This document shows positions 1 to 7,237 of a DNA stretch of 18,009 nt, piece after piece (the stretch's first letter is position 1; every line of letters begins with the position of its first letter). The notes beneath the pieces were generated by a model. That model worked only from the letters and a program-made list of their open reading frames with translations, was not told where the DNA came from and did not search any database. Position numbers and translations under genes: made by a program. The stretch comes from Pseudomonadota bacterium. GTDB taxonomy: Bacteria; Pseudomonadota; Alphaproteobacteria; Acetobacterales; Acetobacteraceae. The stretch is from the NCBI GenBank assembly GCA_021826485.1, contig JAKAZX010000030.1, positions 1 to 18,009 of the forward strand, read 5' to 3'.

Positions 1-370
1 CAGCGTCGCCGCGGTGCGCGCCTTGCGCATGCGGCTCGGCCTGCCGGACGCCAGCGGGCGGCAGGCGGTGGAGCCGGTGGAGGGCAGCCATTTCACCCTG
101 CCCGCCGATCTGGTCATCAAGGCGCTCGGCTTCGACCCCGAGGACCTGCCCGCGCTGTTCGAGGAGCCGGCGCTGACCGTCACGCGCTGGGGCACGCTGA
201 AGGTGGACCACCGCAGCTTCATGACCAGCCTGCCCGGCGTGTTCGCCGCCGGCGACATCGTGCGCGGCGCCTCGCTCGTCGTCTGGGCGATCCGCGACGG
301 GCGCGATGCCGCGGCGCAGATGCACGCCTGGATGCGCCAGAACGCCGCCGTCGCCATTGCCGCGGAGTGA
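1..370 (+). CDS. gltD: Glutamate synthase small (beta) subunit, C-terminal part (5' truncated by window edge)
   Basis: This is the last ~122 residues of the NADPH-dependent beta subunit, which passes electrons from NADPH through FAD and Fe-S clusters to the GltB subunit for 2-oxoglutarate + glutamine -> 2 glutamate. The first complete codon is at position 2 and the stop is TGA 368-370. The visible part is the end of the FAD/NAD-binding fold: a segment reading LVIKALGF, then the typical family block with AGDIVRGASLVVWAIRDGR, in which the GD motif contacts FAD and the following residues close the pyridine-nucleotide domain. gltB follows immediately on the same strand, so the two subunits form one unit with the small subunit first. 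The N-terminal Fe-S cysteine region lies outside the window. Identification is firm from this conserved end plus the gltB neighbour. Confidence 0.93.
   Translation, partial: SVAAVRALRMRLGLPDASGRQAVEPVEGSHFTLPADLVIKALGFDPEDLPALFEEPALTVTRWGTLKVDHRSFMTSLPGVFAAGDIVRGASLVVWAIRDGRDAAAQMHAWMRQNAAVAIAAE
364..367 (+). promoter_or_regulatory. Shine-Dalgarno GGAG that favours ATG 376 as gltB start
   Basis: GGAG lies inside the last codons of gltD, 8 bases before ATG 376. An alternative GTG at 367 overlaps the gltD stop as GTGA but has no SD at usable distance. The ribosome site within gltD implies translational coupling of the two subunits. Confidence 0.6.
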
Positions 371-375
371 GCGAG

Positions 376-3300
376 ATGTCCGAAGATTTCGTCGCCGCCT
401 GGACCCGCAACGCCGCCCGGCTGCACGACAGCTACAGCCCGGCGCAGGAACACGATGCCTGCGGCGTCGGACTGGTCGCAGCGCTGGACGGGCGCAAGCG
501 CCGCGACGTGGTGCAGGCCGGCATCGACGCGCTGAAGGCGGTCTGGCATCGCGGCGCGGTCGATGCCGACGGCAAGACCGGCGACGGCGCCGGCATCCAC
601 ATCGAAATCCCGCAGGACTTCTTCGCCGAGGCGATCCAGCGCGGCGGGCACAAGGTGCAGCCGGGCGCGATCGGCGTCGGCCAGGTGTTCCTGCCGAAGA
701 CCGATCTCGGCGCGCAGGAACGCTGCCGGCAGATCGTCGAGAGCGAGATTCTCGCCTTCGGCTACCAGATCTACGGCTGGCGGCAGGTGCCGATCAACGT
801 CGAGTGCATCGGCGAGAAGGCCAATGCGACGCGGCCCGAGATCGAGCAGATCATGATCTGGAACGCCAAGGGCAGCGACCGCGCGGGGTTCGAGCGCGAC
901 CTGTACGTGATCCGCCGGCGCATCGAGAAGCAGGCGATCGCGGCGCAGATTCCGGAGCTGTACATCTGCTCCCTGTCCTGCCGCTCGATCATCTACAAGG
1001 GCATGTTCCTGGCCGAGAGCCTGACGGAGTTCTATCCCGATCTGCTCGATGAACGCTTCGTCAGCCGCTTCGCGATCTACCACCAGCGCTATTCCACCAA
1101 CACCTTCCCGACCTGGCGGCTGGCGCAGCCGTTCCGCATGCTGGCGCATAACGGCGAGATCAACACCGTCACCGGCAACATCAACTGGATGAAGAGCCAC
1201 GAGACGCGGCTGGCCTCGGTGGAACTCGACGGGTTCATGGACGACATCAAGCCGGTGATCCAGGCCGGCGGCTCCGACACCGCGACGCTGGACAACGTGT
1301 TCGAGGTGCTGGTGCGCGCCGGGCGCGACGCGCCCACCGTCAAGTCGCTGATGATCCCGGCCAGCATCGGCCAGGACGCGACCATGCCGCAGCCGCATCG
1401 CGACATGTTCCTGTACTGCAATGCGGTGATGGAGCCGTGGGACGGCCCGGCGGCGATCGCCGCGACCGATGGGCGGTGGGTGATCGCCGGGCTCGACCGC
1501 AACGGCCTGCGCCCGCTGCGCTACACCGTCGCGAAGAACGCCATGCTGATCGTCGGCAGCGAGACCGGCATGGTCAAGCTCGATGAGGGCATGATCGTCG
1601 AGAAGGGGCGCGTCGGCCCCGGCCAGACCATCGCCGTCGATCTGGAGGAGGCGCGCTTCTACGCCGACGAGGAGCTGAAGGACATGCTGGCGGCGCGCCA
1701 GCCGTTCGGTGAATGGGCCAAGCGCATCCGCCAGATCGACCATATCGTGAAGGCCGACGCGACCGAGCCGGTGCTGTTCGAGGGCGAGGTGCTGCGCCGC
1801 CGCCAGCTTGCCGTCGGCACCACGCTCGAAGAGCTGGAAATGATCCTGCACCCGATGGTGGAGGATGCGCAGGAAGCCGTCGGCAGCATGGGCGACGACA
1901 CGCCGATCGCCGTGCTGAGCGAGAAATACCGCGGCCTGCACCATTACTTCCGGCAGACCTTCAGCCAGGTGACCAATCCGCCGATCGACAGCCTGCGCGA
2001 AACCCGCGTGATGACGCTAAAGACGCGGCTCGGCAATCTCGGCAACGTGATGGACGAGGACGCCAGCCAGTGCGAGCTGTTGCAGCTCGACAGCCCGGTG
2101 CTGTCCAACGCCGAATTCGCCGCGATGCAGGCGACCATGGGCAGCGCGGCCATCGTGGTGGACTGCACCTTCCCGGTCGATGAGCGGGAGGCCGGGCTGC
2201 GCGCCGCCATCGAGCGCATCCGCCGCGAGGCGGAGGAGGGCGTGCGCGCCGGCTGCACGCATGTCATCCTGACCGACGAGGCGATCGGGCCGGAGCGTGC
2301 GGCGATCCCGATGATCCTCGCCACCGGCGCGGTGCATACGCATCTGGTGCGCTCCAGCCTGCGCACCTTCACCAGCCTGAACGTGCGCAGCGCCGAATGC
2401 ATGGACGTGCAGTATTTCGCCGTGCTGATCGGCGTCGGCGCCACCACGGTCAACGCCTATCTGGCGCAGGAAAGCATCGCCGACCGTCACCGGCGCGGCC
2501 TGTTCGGCGACATCTCGTTGAAATCCGCAGTCGGGCGCTACAAGAAGGCGGTGGACAAGGGCCTGCTGAAGGTGATGTCCAAGATGGGCATCTCGGTCAT
2601 CTCCTCCTACCGCGGCGGCTACAATTTCGAGGCGGTCGGGCTGTCGCGCTCGCTGGTCGCGGAGTTCTTTCCCGGCATGCAGTCCCGCATCTCCGGCCTC
2701 GGCCTCGCCGGCATCGCGCGCAAGGTGCTGGAACTGCATCATGCGGCCTGGGACATCGACGCCATCGCGCTGCCGGTCGGCGGGCTCTACAAGCTGCGCC
2801 GGCGCGGCGAGGCACATGCGTTCGACGGCGGGCTGATCCATCTGTTGCAGGAGGCCGTCGCCTCCGACAGCTATCAGATGTTCCGCCGCTACAGCGACGC
2901 AGTGCGCAAGCTGCCGCCGATCGCGCTGCGCGACCTGCTGGACTTCCGCATGGACGGCCGCAAGCCGGTCCCGGTCGATGAGGTCGAGAGCATCACCGAA
3001 ATCCGCAAGCGGCTGGTGGCGCCGGGCATCTCGCTCGGCGCGCTCAGCCCGGAAGCGCATGAGACGCTGTCGATCGCCATGAACCGCATCGGCGCGCGCA
3101 GCGATTCCGGGGAGGGCGGCGAGGACCCGGCGCGGGCGAAGCCGCGCAGCAACGGCGACAACGCTTCCTCCGCGATCAAGCAGATCGCATCGGGGCGCTT
3201 CGGCGTGACCGCGCAGTACCTAAACGACTGCCGCGAGATCGAGATCAAGGTGGCGCAGGGCGCCAAGCCGGGGGAGGGCGGGCAGTTGCCCGGCTTCAAG

Positions 3301-4896
3301 GTGTCCGGCCTGATCGCCAAGCTGCGGCATTCCACGCCCGGCATCGCGCTGATCAGCCCGCCGCCGCACCACGACATCTATTCGATCGAGGACCTCGCGC
3401 AGCTCATCTACGACCTCAAGCAGATCAACCCGGATGCCACCGTCTGCGTGAAGCTCGTCTCGCGCAGCGGCATCGGCACCATCGCGGCGGGGGTGGCGAA
3501 GGCGAAGGCGGATGCCATCCTGATCTCCGGCCATTCCGGCGGCACCGGCGCTTCGCCGCAATCCTCGGTGAAATATGCCGGGCTGCCGTGGGAAATGGGT
3601 CTGTCGGAGGCGCATCAGGTGCTGATGCTGAACCGGCTGCGCCATCGCGTGCGGCTGCGCACCGACGGCGGCATCAAGACCGGGCGCGACGTGGTGATCG
3701 CGGCGATGCTGGGGGCGGAGGAGTTCGGCATCGGCACCGCGTCCCTGGTGGCGATGGGCTGCATCATGGTGCGGCAGTGCCACAGCAACACCTGCCCGGT
3801 CGGCGTCTGCACGCAGGACGAGGCGCTGCGCACGAAGTTCGAGGGCACGCCCGAGAAGGTCATCAATCTGTTCAGCTTCATCGCCGAGGAGGTGCGGCAC
3901 ATCCTCGCCTCCCTCGGCATGCGGCGGCTCGCCGACGTGATCGGGCGCACCGATCTGCTGATGCAGGTCAGCCGCGGCTCCATGCTGCTCGACGACCTCG
4001 ACCTCAATCCGCTGCTGGTGCAGGCCGATCCCGGGCCGTACGCGCGCCATGCCACGATCGAAGGGCGCAACGAGGTGCCGGAGACGCTGGACGCGCAGAT
4101 GATCGCCGATGCCGCCGCATTCTTCGAGCGTGGCGAGAAGATGCAGTTGCAGTACAACATCCGCAACACGCACCGCGCCATCGGCACCAAGTTCAGCAGC
4201 CGCATCGTCCGCCGCTTCGGCATGGCGGGGTTGCAGCCCGGCCATGTCACTGTGCGCCTGCGCGGCTCCGCCGGCCAGTCGCTCGGCGCGTTCGCGGTGC
4301 AGGGGCTGAAGCTGGAAGTGTTCGGCGATGCCAACGACTATGTCGGCAAGGGCCTGTCGGGGGCGACCATCGTGGTGCGCCCGGCGCCGTCCTCCAGCCT
4401 GCTCAGCGAGCGCAACACCATCATCGGCAACACCGTGCTGTACGGCGCGACGTCGGGCGAGTTGTTCGCCGCCGGGCAGGCGGGGGAGCGGTTCGCGGTG
4501 CGCAATTCCGGCGCGGTCGCGGTGGTGGAAGGCTGCGGCTCCAACGGCTGCGAATATATGACCGGCGGGACAGTGGTGGTGCTGGGGGCGGTCGGCGACA
4601 ATTTCGGCGCCGGCTTCACCGGCGGCGTCGCCTTCGTCTATGACGTGGACGGCCGGTTCGAGCTGCGCGTCAACCCCGACACGCTGCTGTGGCAGAAACT
4701 CGCCTCCGCCCACTGGGAGGCGGTGCTGCGCGGCCTCGTGGAACGCCATGCGGAGGAGACCAGCAGCCGCTATGCCGGGATGCTCCTGCATGACTGGTCG
4801 CGCGCCGTGTCGCGGTTCTGGCAGGTGGTGCCGCGCGACTTCGTCAAATACCTCCCCGCTGCCCTGAGCGACGAGCCGGTGGCGCTGCGCGCCTGA
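376..4896 (+). CDS. gltB: Glutamate synthase large (alpha) subunit
   Basis: The product is 1506 residues, the normal length for bacterial GltB. It hydrolyses glutamine in its N-terminal Ntn amidotransferase domain, channels the ammonia and builds glutamate on 2-oxoglutarate at FMN. The mature protein should start at Cys29 (motif CGVGLVAAL) after removal of a short propeptide. This is followed by the glutaminase domain (about 29-430), the central domain (about 480-770), the FMN-binding synthase domain (about 830-1210, with GALSPEAHE near 888 and GHSGGTGASPQSS near 1052) and the C-terminal GXGXG beta-helix (about 1290-1470). The 3Fe-4S cysteines are Cys1129, Cys1135 and Cys1140 in CIMVRQCHSNTCPVGVC. 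I chose ATG 376 because GGAG sits 8 bases upstream; GTG 367, which overlaps the gltD stop, would add three residues. All key residues seen are intact. Gene order is gltD-gltB, the reverse of E. coli. Confidence 0.97.
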   Translation: MSEDFVAAWTRNAARLHDSYSPAQEHDACGVGLVAALDGRKRRDVVQAGIDALKAVWHRGAVDADGKTGDGAGIHIEIPQDFFAEAIQRGGHKVQPGAIGVGQVFLPKTDLGAQERCRQIVESEILAFGYQIYGWRQVPINVECIGEKANATRPEIEQIMIWNAKGSDRAGFERDLYVIRRRIEKQAIAAQIPELYICSLSCRSIIYKGMFLAESLTEFYPDLLDERFVSRFAIYHQRYSTNTFPTWRLAQPFRMLAHNGEINTVTGNINWMKSHETRLASVELDGFMDDIKPVIQAGGSDTATLDNVFEVLVRAGRDAPTVKSLMIPASIGQDATMPQPHRDMFLYCNAVMEPWDGPAAIAATDGRWVIAGLDRNGLRPLRYTVAKNAMLIVGSETGMVKLDEGMIVEKGRVGPGQTIAVDLEEARFYADEELKDMLAARQPFGEWAKRIRQIDHIVKADATEPVLFEGEVLRRRQLAVGTTLEELEMILHPMVEDAQEAVGSMGDDTPIAVLSEKYRGLHHYFRQTFSQVTNPPIDSLRETRVMTLKTRLGNLGNVMDEDASQCELLQLDSPVLSNAEFAAMQATMGSAAIVVDCTFPVDEREAGLRAAIERIRREAEEGVRAGCTHVILTDEAIGPERAAIPMILATGAVHTHLVRSSLRTFTSLNVRSAECMDVQYFAVLIGVGATTVNAYLAQESIADRHRRGLFGDISLKSAVGRYKKAVDKGLLKVMSKMGISVISSYRGGYNFEAVGLSRSLVAEFFPGMQSRISGLGLAGIARKVLELHHAAWDIDAIALPVGGLYKLRRRGEAHAFDGGLIHLLQEAVASDSYQMFRRYSDAVRKLPPIALRDLLDFRMDGRKPVPVDEVESITEIRKRLVAPGISLGALSPEAHETLSIAMNRIGARSDSGEGGEDPARAKPRSNGDNASSAIKQIASGRFGVTAQYLNDCREIEIKVAQGAKPGEGGQLPGFKVSGLIAKLRHSTPGIALISPPPHHDIYSIEDLAQLIYDLKQINPDATVCVKLVSRSGIGTIAAGVAKAKADAILISGHSGGTGASPQSSVKYAGLPWEMGLSEAHQVLMLNRLRHRVRLRTDGGIKTGRDVVIAAMLGAEEFGIGTASLVAMGCIMVRQCHSNTCPVGVCTQDEALRTKFEGTPEKVINLFSFIAEEVRHILASLGMRRLADVIGRTDLLMQVSRGSMLLDDLDLNPLLVQADPGPYARHATIEGRNEVPETLDAQMIADAAAFFERGEKMQLQYNIRNTHRAIGTKFSSRIVRRFGMAGLQPGHVTVRLRGSAGQSLGAFAVQGLKLEVFGDANDYVGKGLSGATIVVRPAPSSSLLSERNTIIGNTVLYGATSGELFAAGQAGERFAVRNSGAVAVVEGCGSNGCEYMTGGTVVVLGAVGDNFGAGFTGGVAFVYDVDGRFELRVNPDTLLWQKLASAHWEAVLRGLVERHAEETSSRYAGMLLHDWSRAVSRFWQVVPRDFVKYLPAALSDEPVALRA

Positions 4897-4922
4897 CCGG
4901 CGGGGTGGCGATCGGCGATCCG

Positions 4923-4955
4923 CCCGCGCGCCGGCTTGGCGAACCGGCGCGCGGG
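4923..4955. repeat. 12-bp perfect palindrome, possible gltB terminator or operator
   Basis: The arms CCCGCGCGCCGG (4923-4934) and CCGGCGCGCGGG (4944-4955) are perfect inverted copies around a 9-base loop. The structure lies 26 bases after the gltB stop, where a terminator is expected, but no T tract follows it. The loop contains the proposed -35 hexamer of fzlA, so it may instead, or also, act on that promoter. Confidence 0.6.
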
Positions 4956-4971
4956 TGCGATAACCGCGGGC
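4936..4971 (+). promoter_or_regulatory. Putative sigma-70-type promoter of fzlA
   Basis: TTGGCG (4936-4941), a 17-bp spacer and GATAAC (4959-4964) give 4/6 matches to each consensus hexamer. The promoter in front of ffs has the same architecture (TTGCCC, 17 bp, GATAAG), and there the RNA 5' end is fixed by the SRP helix at 7 bases after the -10. The same offset places the start of transcription at about 4971, only 2 bases before the fzlA ATG. Confidence 0.5.
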
Positions 4972-4972
4972 G

Positions 4973-5641
4973 ATGCGTTTCCTCTACCACCTGCCCCTCT
5001 CGCCATACTGCCGCAAGGTCCGTCTCGTGCTCGCCGAGAAGCGGCTGCCGTTCGAACTGAAACTCGAACGGGTGTGGGAGCGGCGGGAGGCCTATCTGAC
5101 CATGAATCCCGCCGCCACGGTCCCGACGCTGGAGGAGGACAGCGGCCTCGTCGTGCCCGATTCCACGGTGATCTGCGAGTATCTGGACGAGGCCTATCCC
5201 GATACCGGCCTGCTCGGCAGCACGCTCGGCGAGCGGGTGGAGGTGCGCCGCGTCGTCGCCTGGATCGACAGCAAGTTCGACCGCGAAGTGACGCGCAACC
5301 TGAACGGGGAGAAATACTACAAGCGCGTCTCCCATATCGGCCATCCGGACGCATCGGCGCTGCGCGCCGGCTACGCCAATCTGCGCGAGCATCTGCACTA
5401 TATCGGCTGGCTGGCGGAGAACCGGAAATGGCTCGCCGGCAGCACCCTGTCGCTCGCCGACCTCGCCGCGGCGGCACATCTTTCGGTGCTGGACTATCAG
5501 GGCGACGTGGACTGGGCGGTCAGCCCGGCCGCGCGGGAATGGTACGCGCGCATGAAATCCCGCCCAAGCTTCCGCCCGCTGCTGAGCGACCGGGTGCCCG
5601 GATTCGCCCCGCCACCGCATTATGCCGACCTCGATTTCTAG
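4973..5641 (+). CDS. fzlA: Glutathione S-transferase-fold protein, FzlA-like (FtsZ-binding division regulator)
   Basis: The product is 222 residues with a thioredoxin-like N-terminal half (SPYCRKVRLVLAEK at 10-23, cis-Pro region ATVPTL near 48-53) and an all-helical GST C-terminal half. The C-terminal half reads FDREVTRNL, WLAGSTLSLADLAAAAHLSV, YARMKSRPSFRPLLSDRVPG and ends PPHYADLDF. From memory, these segments and the YADLDF tail match FzlA, the Caulobacter GST-like protein that binds FtsZ, curves its filaments and sets the constriction rate; Trp35 probably corresponds to its conserved N-terminal Trp. FzlA works as a cytoplasmic division protein rather than as a detoxifying transferase. No Shine-Dalgarno precedes ATG 4973, which fits the leaderless mRNA predicted from the promoter. 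If it is not FzlA itself, it is an ordinary GST-family protein. The gene stands alone between gltB and a convergent unit. Confidence 0.78.
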   Translation: MRFLYHLPLSPYCRKVRLVLAEKRLPFELKLERVWERREAYLTMNPAATVPTLEEDSGLVVPDSTVICEYLDEAYPDTGLLGSTLGERVEVRRVVAWIDSKFDREVTRNLNGEKYYKRVSHIGHPDASALRAGYANLREHLHYIGWLAENRKWLAGSTLSLADLAAAAHLSVLDYQGDVDWAVSPAAREWYARMKSRPSFRPLLSDRVPGFAPPPHYADLDF

Positions 5642-5658
5642 GCGGCACGCCGGCCGCC
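5641..5658. terminator. Possible bidirectional terminator hairpin between convergent fzlA and DUF488 genes
   Basis: GGCGGC (5641-5646) pairs with GCCGCC (5653-5658) around a 6-base loop, and fills the whole 18-base gap between two stop codons. There is no T tract, so intrinsic termination is uncertain in this GC-rich DNA. Confidence 0.35.
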
Positions 5659-5659
5659 C

Positions 5660-6088
5660 CTAGGCGAACAGGTGGCGGGGCGTCCGGCCGAGGAACTCGG
5701 CGACCAGGGTGCGGTGGCACTGCGCCGGGTCGCGCTCGAAACAGAGCAGGCAGACCGGCGCCGCGGTGGCGAACGCGCCGGCGCGGGCAAGGTCCGCCTG
5801 GGCGGCGGGCTCCGCCATGTGGGCGCGGAAGATGCGATGCATGATCTCGGGATGGCCGTGGCGCACCGCGTCCCGTCCGGCCTTGGGCGTGCCGAGGCCG
5901 CGCAGATGGGTGTAGCGGATGCCGGCGGCCTCCAGCGAGGCGCCGAACACGGACTTCGAGAAGCCCGGCTTGCGCGACTGCGGCACCGCCCGCACGTCCA
6001 GCAGATGCGTGACGCCGGCTTCGCGCAGGGCGTCGATCACCGCCGGCTGGGTGGTCTGCTGATAGCCGATGGTGAACAGGTCGGGCAT
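5660..6088 (-). CDS. DUF488 family protein
   Basis: The product is 142 residues. The N-terminus reads LFTIGYQQ (4-11), followed by LLDVRAVPQSRKPGFSK (29-45) and HLRGLGTP (61-68). It closes with a cysteine-containing block CLLCFERDPAQCHR (113-126; Cys113, Cys116, Cys124-His125-Arg126). This is the DUF488 (PF04343) pattern, whose DVR and CHR residues are the most conserved. The biochemical role of the family is not established, and the Cys/His/Arg cluster suggests an active or metal site, which is inference. The start ATG 6088-6086 overlaps the nudC stop by one base (TGATG read on the minus strand), so it is the second gene of a translationally coupled pair with nudC. No own promoter is visible. 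Confidence 0.85.
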   Translation of the reverse strand: MPDLFTIGYQQTTQPAVIDALREAGVTHLLDVRAVPQSRKPGFSKSVFGASLEAAGIRYTHLRGLGTPKAGRDAVRHGHPEIMHRIFRAHMAEPAAQADLARAGAFATAAPVCLLCFERDPAQCHRTLVAEFLGRTPRHLFA

Positions 6089-7020
6089 CAGCCGTCCTCG
6101 GCCACCCAGTCGTCGATCAGGCGGCGGGCGATCGAATCGCCGCGCGGGACGGAGAATTGCAGCGCCCCGGGGTTGCGGATGTCGGCACGGGTGAACCAGC
6201 GCGCATCCTCCAGCTCGTTCCGGTCGAGCACGATCTCCTCCGTCAGCGCCTCGGCATAGAAGCCGAGCATGATGGAACCGGGGAACGGCCAGGGCTGGCT
6301 GGAATGGTAATCGACGCGGCCGACCCGCACGCCGGATTCCTCGAACACCTCGCGGGCGACCGCCTCCTCCAGGCTCTCGCCCGGCTCCACGAAGCCGGCG
6401 AGCGTCGAATACATGTTGGTGGGGAAGCGCCGGGCGTGGCCGAGCAGGGCGCGGTCGCCGCGCGTCACCAGCATGATCACCGCCGGGTCGGTGCGCGGGA
6501 AATGCTGGGCGGCGCAGGCGGGGTTGGTGCAGCGCATGACATGCCCGGCACTTTCCGCCGTGCAGGCATGGCCGCAGACGCCGCAGAACCCGTGCCGCGC
6601 CCGCCAGTGCAGCAGCGCCCGGGCATGGGCGAGCACCGAGGCGTCGCCCGGCGGCAGCAGCCCGGCGGCGGCGCGCAGATCGACGAACTCCCCCACCCCC
6701 GCCGGCAGCAGCGGCAGCGGGTTTTCGGCAGCGCTGGCATCCACGGCGAACAGCGCCCGACCGTCCCACAGGCCGAGGAAGGCCCAGGGGCCGCCGGCCA
6801 TGCGCAGGGCGGCGGCGGCCTCGCCGGTCAGGAAAATCGCCTCCGGCCGTCCCTCCGCCACCCCGCGCAGCAGGCTGCGGCTGCGCCAGAGCGGAACGAA
6901 CAGCGTGTCCGGCGCCGCCAGGGCCGCGGCGATCCAGCGATCGTCCTCGCGAAGGTGGGCGGCACGGTCGAGCGGGCTGCCGGCATACGGATTGATGCGG
7001 CGCGGGCGGATCAGCGTCAT
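6088..7020 (-). CDS. nudC: NAD(H) pyrophosphatase / NAD-RNA decapping hydrolase, Nudix family
   Basis: The product is 310 residues. NudC splits NADH/NAD+ to NMN(H) and AMP and removes NAD caps from RNA. The zinc site is Cys146, Cys149, Cys164 and Cys169, followed by FPRTDPAVIMLV. The Nudix box is complete at 209-231 (G-X5-E-X7-REV-X-EES-GV), with the metal-binding glutamates at 224, 227 and 228. The subfamily signature SQPWPFP is at 241-247 and separates NADH pyrophosphatases from other Nudix enzymes. The N-terminal domain (about 1-140) is weakly conserved, as usual. The frame stays open upstream to 7227, but that would run through the promoter and the ffs gene on the other strand. ATG 7020 begins the sequence MTLIRPRRINPYAGSPLDR and is the sensible start. 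It is divergent from ffs-dnaX with 72 bases between. Confidence 0.93.
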   Translation of the reverse strand: MTLIRPRRINPYAGSPLDRAAHLREDDRWIAAALAAPDTLFVPLWRSRSLLRGVAEGRPEAIFLTGEAAAALRMAGGPWAFLGLWDGRALFAVDASAAENPLPLLPAGVGEFVDLRAAAGLLPPGDASVLAHARALLHWRARHGFCGVCGHACTAESAGHVMRCTNPACAAQHFPRTDPAVIMLVTRGDRALLGHARRFPTNMYSTLAGFVEPGESLEEAVAREVFEESGVRVGRVDYHSSQPWPFPGSIMLGFYAEALTEEIVLDRNELEDARWFTRADIRNPGALQFSVPRGDSIARRLIDDWVAEDG

Positions 7021-7057
7021 CGGCCGACCCTGCCACGCACCCCGGACACCGGCAACC

Positions 7058-7093
7058 TTGCCCGCGCGCCCGGTTGGCGCGATAAGCGGGGCG
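7058..7093 (+). promoter_or_regulatory. Putative promoter of ffs (and perhaps dnaX)
   Basis: TTGCCC (7058-7063), a 17-bp spacer and GATAAG (7081-7086). The 5' end of the SRP RNA terminal helix begins at 7093, exactly 7 bases after the -10 box, which supports both assignments. It lies in the 72-base divergent region with nudC; I see no equally good promoter for nudC. Confidence 0.6.
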
Positions 7094-7189
7094 GGAGGTC
7101 GGCGGCGGACGGGCGCCTCGCCAACCCGGTCAGGTCCGGAAGGAAGCAGCCGCAACGAGTTTCCGCCCGGGTCGTTCGTTCGGCCTCCC
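7093..7189 (+). ncRNA. ffs: Signal recognition particle RNA (4.5S type, small bacterial SRP RNA)
   Basis: The universally conserved SRP core is present: GGTCAGGTCCGGAAGGAAGC starting at 7128, continuing AGCC, with the GGAA tetraloop and the symmetric and asymmetric internal loops that bind the Ffh M domain. The hairpin closes outward through CTCG (7117-7120) with CGAG (7156-7159), then CGGGCG (7110-7115) with CGCCCG (7164-7169). The terminal 9-bp helix is GGGAGGTCG (7093-7101) with CGGCCTCCC (7181-7189), including one U-G pair. The length is about 97 nt. The RNA and Ffh target nascent membrane proteins to FtsY and SecYEG. Its position just upstream of dnaX is the usual one in alphaproteobacteria. 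Exact mature ends are inferred from the helix. Confidence 0.95.
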
Positions 7190-7237
7190 ACCCCCCACCG
7201 ATCCAGGAGGCCGCCGGCCCCGCGCATGTCCGGCCTC
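7181..7237 (+). promoter_or_regulatory. dnaX leader with alternative pairings that cover its Shine-Dalgarno
   Basis: GGAGGCCG (7206-7213) contains the only good SD before dnaX, 15 bases from ATG 7226, which is a long spacing. It is perfectly complementary over 8 bases to the 3' arm of ffs (CGGCCTCC, 7181-7188) and over 7 bases to dnaX codons 2-4 (CGGCCTC, 7231-7237). The ffs 3' arm itself pairs with the ffs 5' arm in mature SRP RNA. The complementarity is directly visible; a regulatory role is inference. Confidence 0.4.

Noticed and set aside
3220..4791. 523-codon minus-strand frame opposite gltB
   Set aside because: Composition and position mark it as the antisense shadow of gltB; no motif and no ribosome site.
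7072..7126. 8-bp inverted repeat GGTTGGCG/CGCCAACC across the ffs promoter
   Set aside because: It is short, and its right half is part of the SRP RNA fold; it is likely chance.
6413..7225. Upstream extension of the dnaX frame
   Set aside because: It would run antisense through nudC and across the SRP RNA gene; the extra residues have no DnaX similarity.
7021..7227. N-terminal extension of NudC to 7227
   Set aside because: It would translate through the divergent promoter and the antisense strand of ffs; ATG 7020 gives the usual NudC length.
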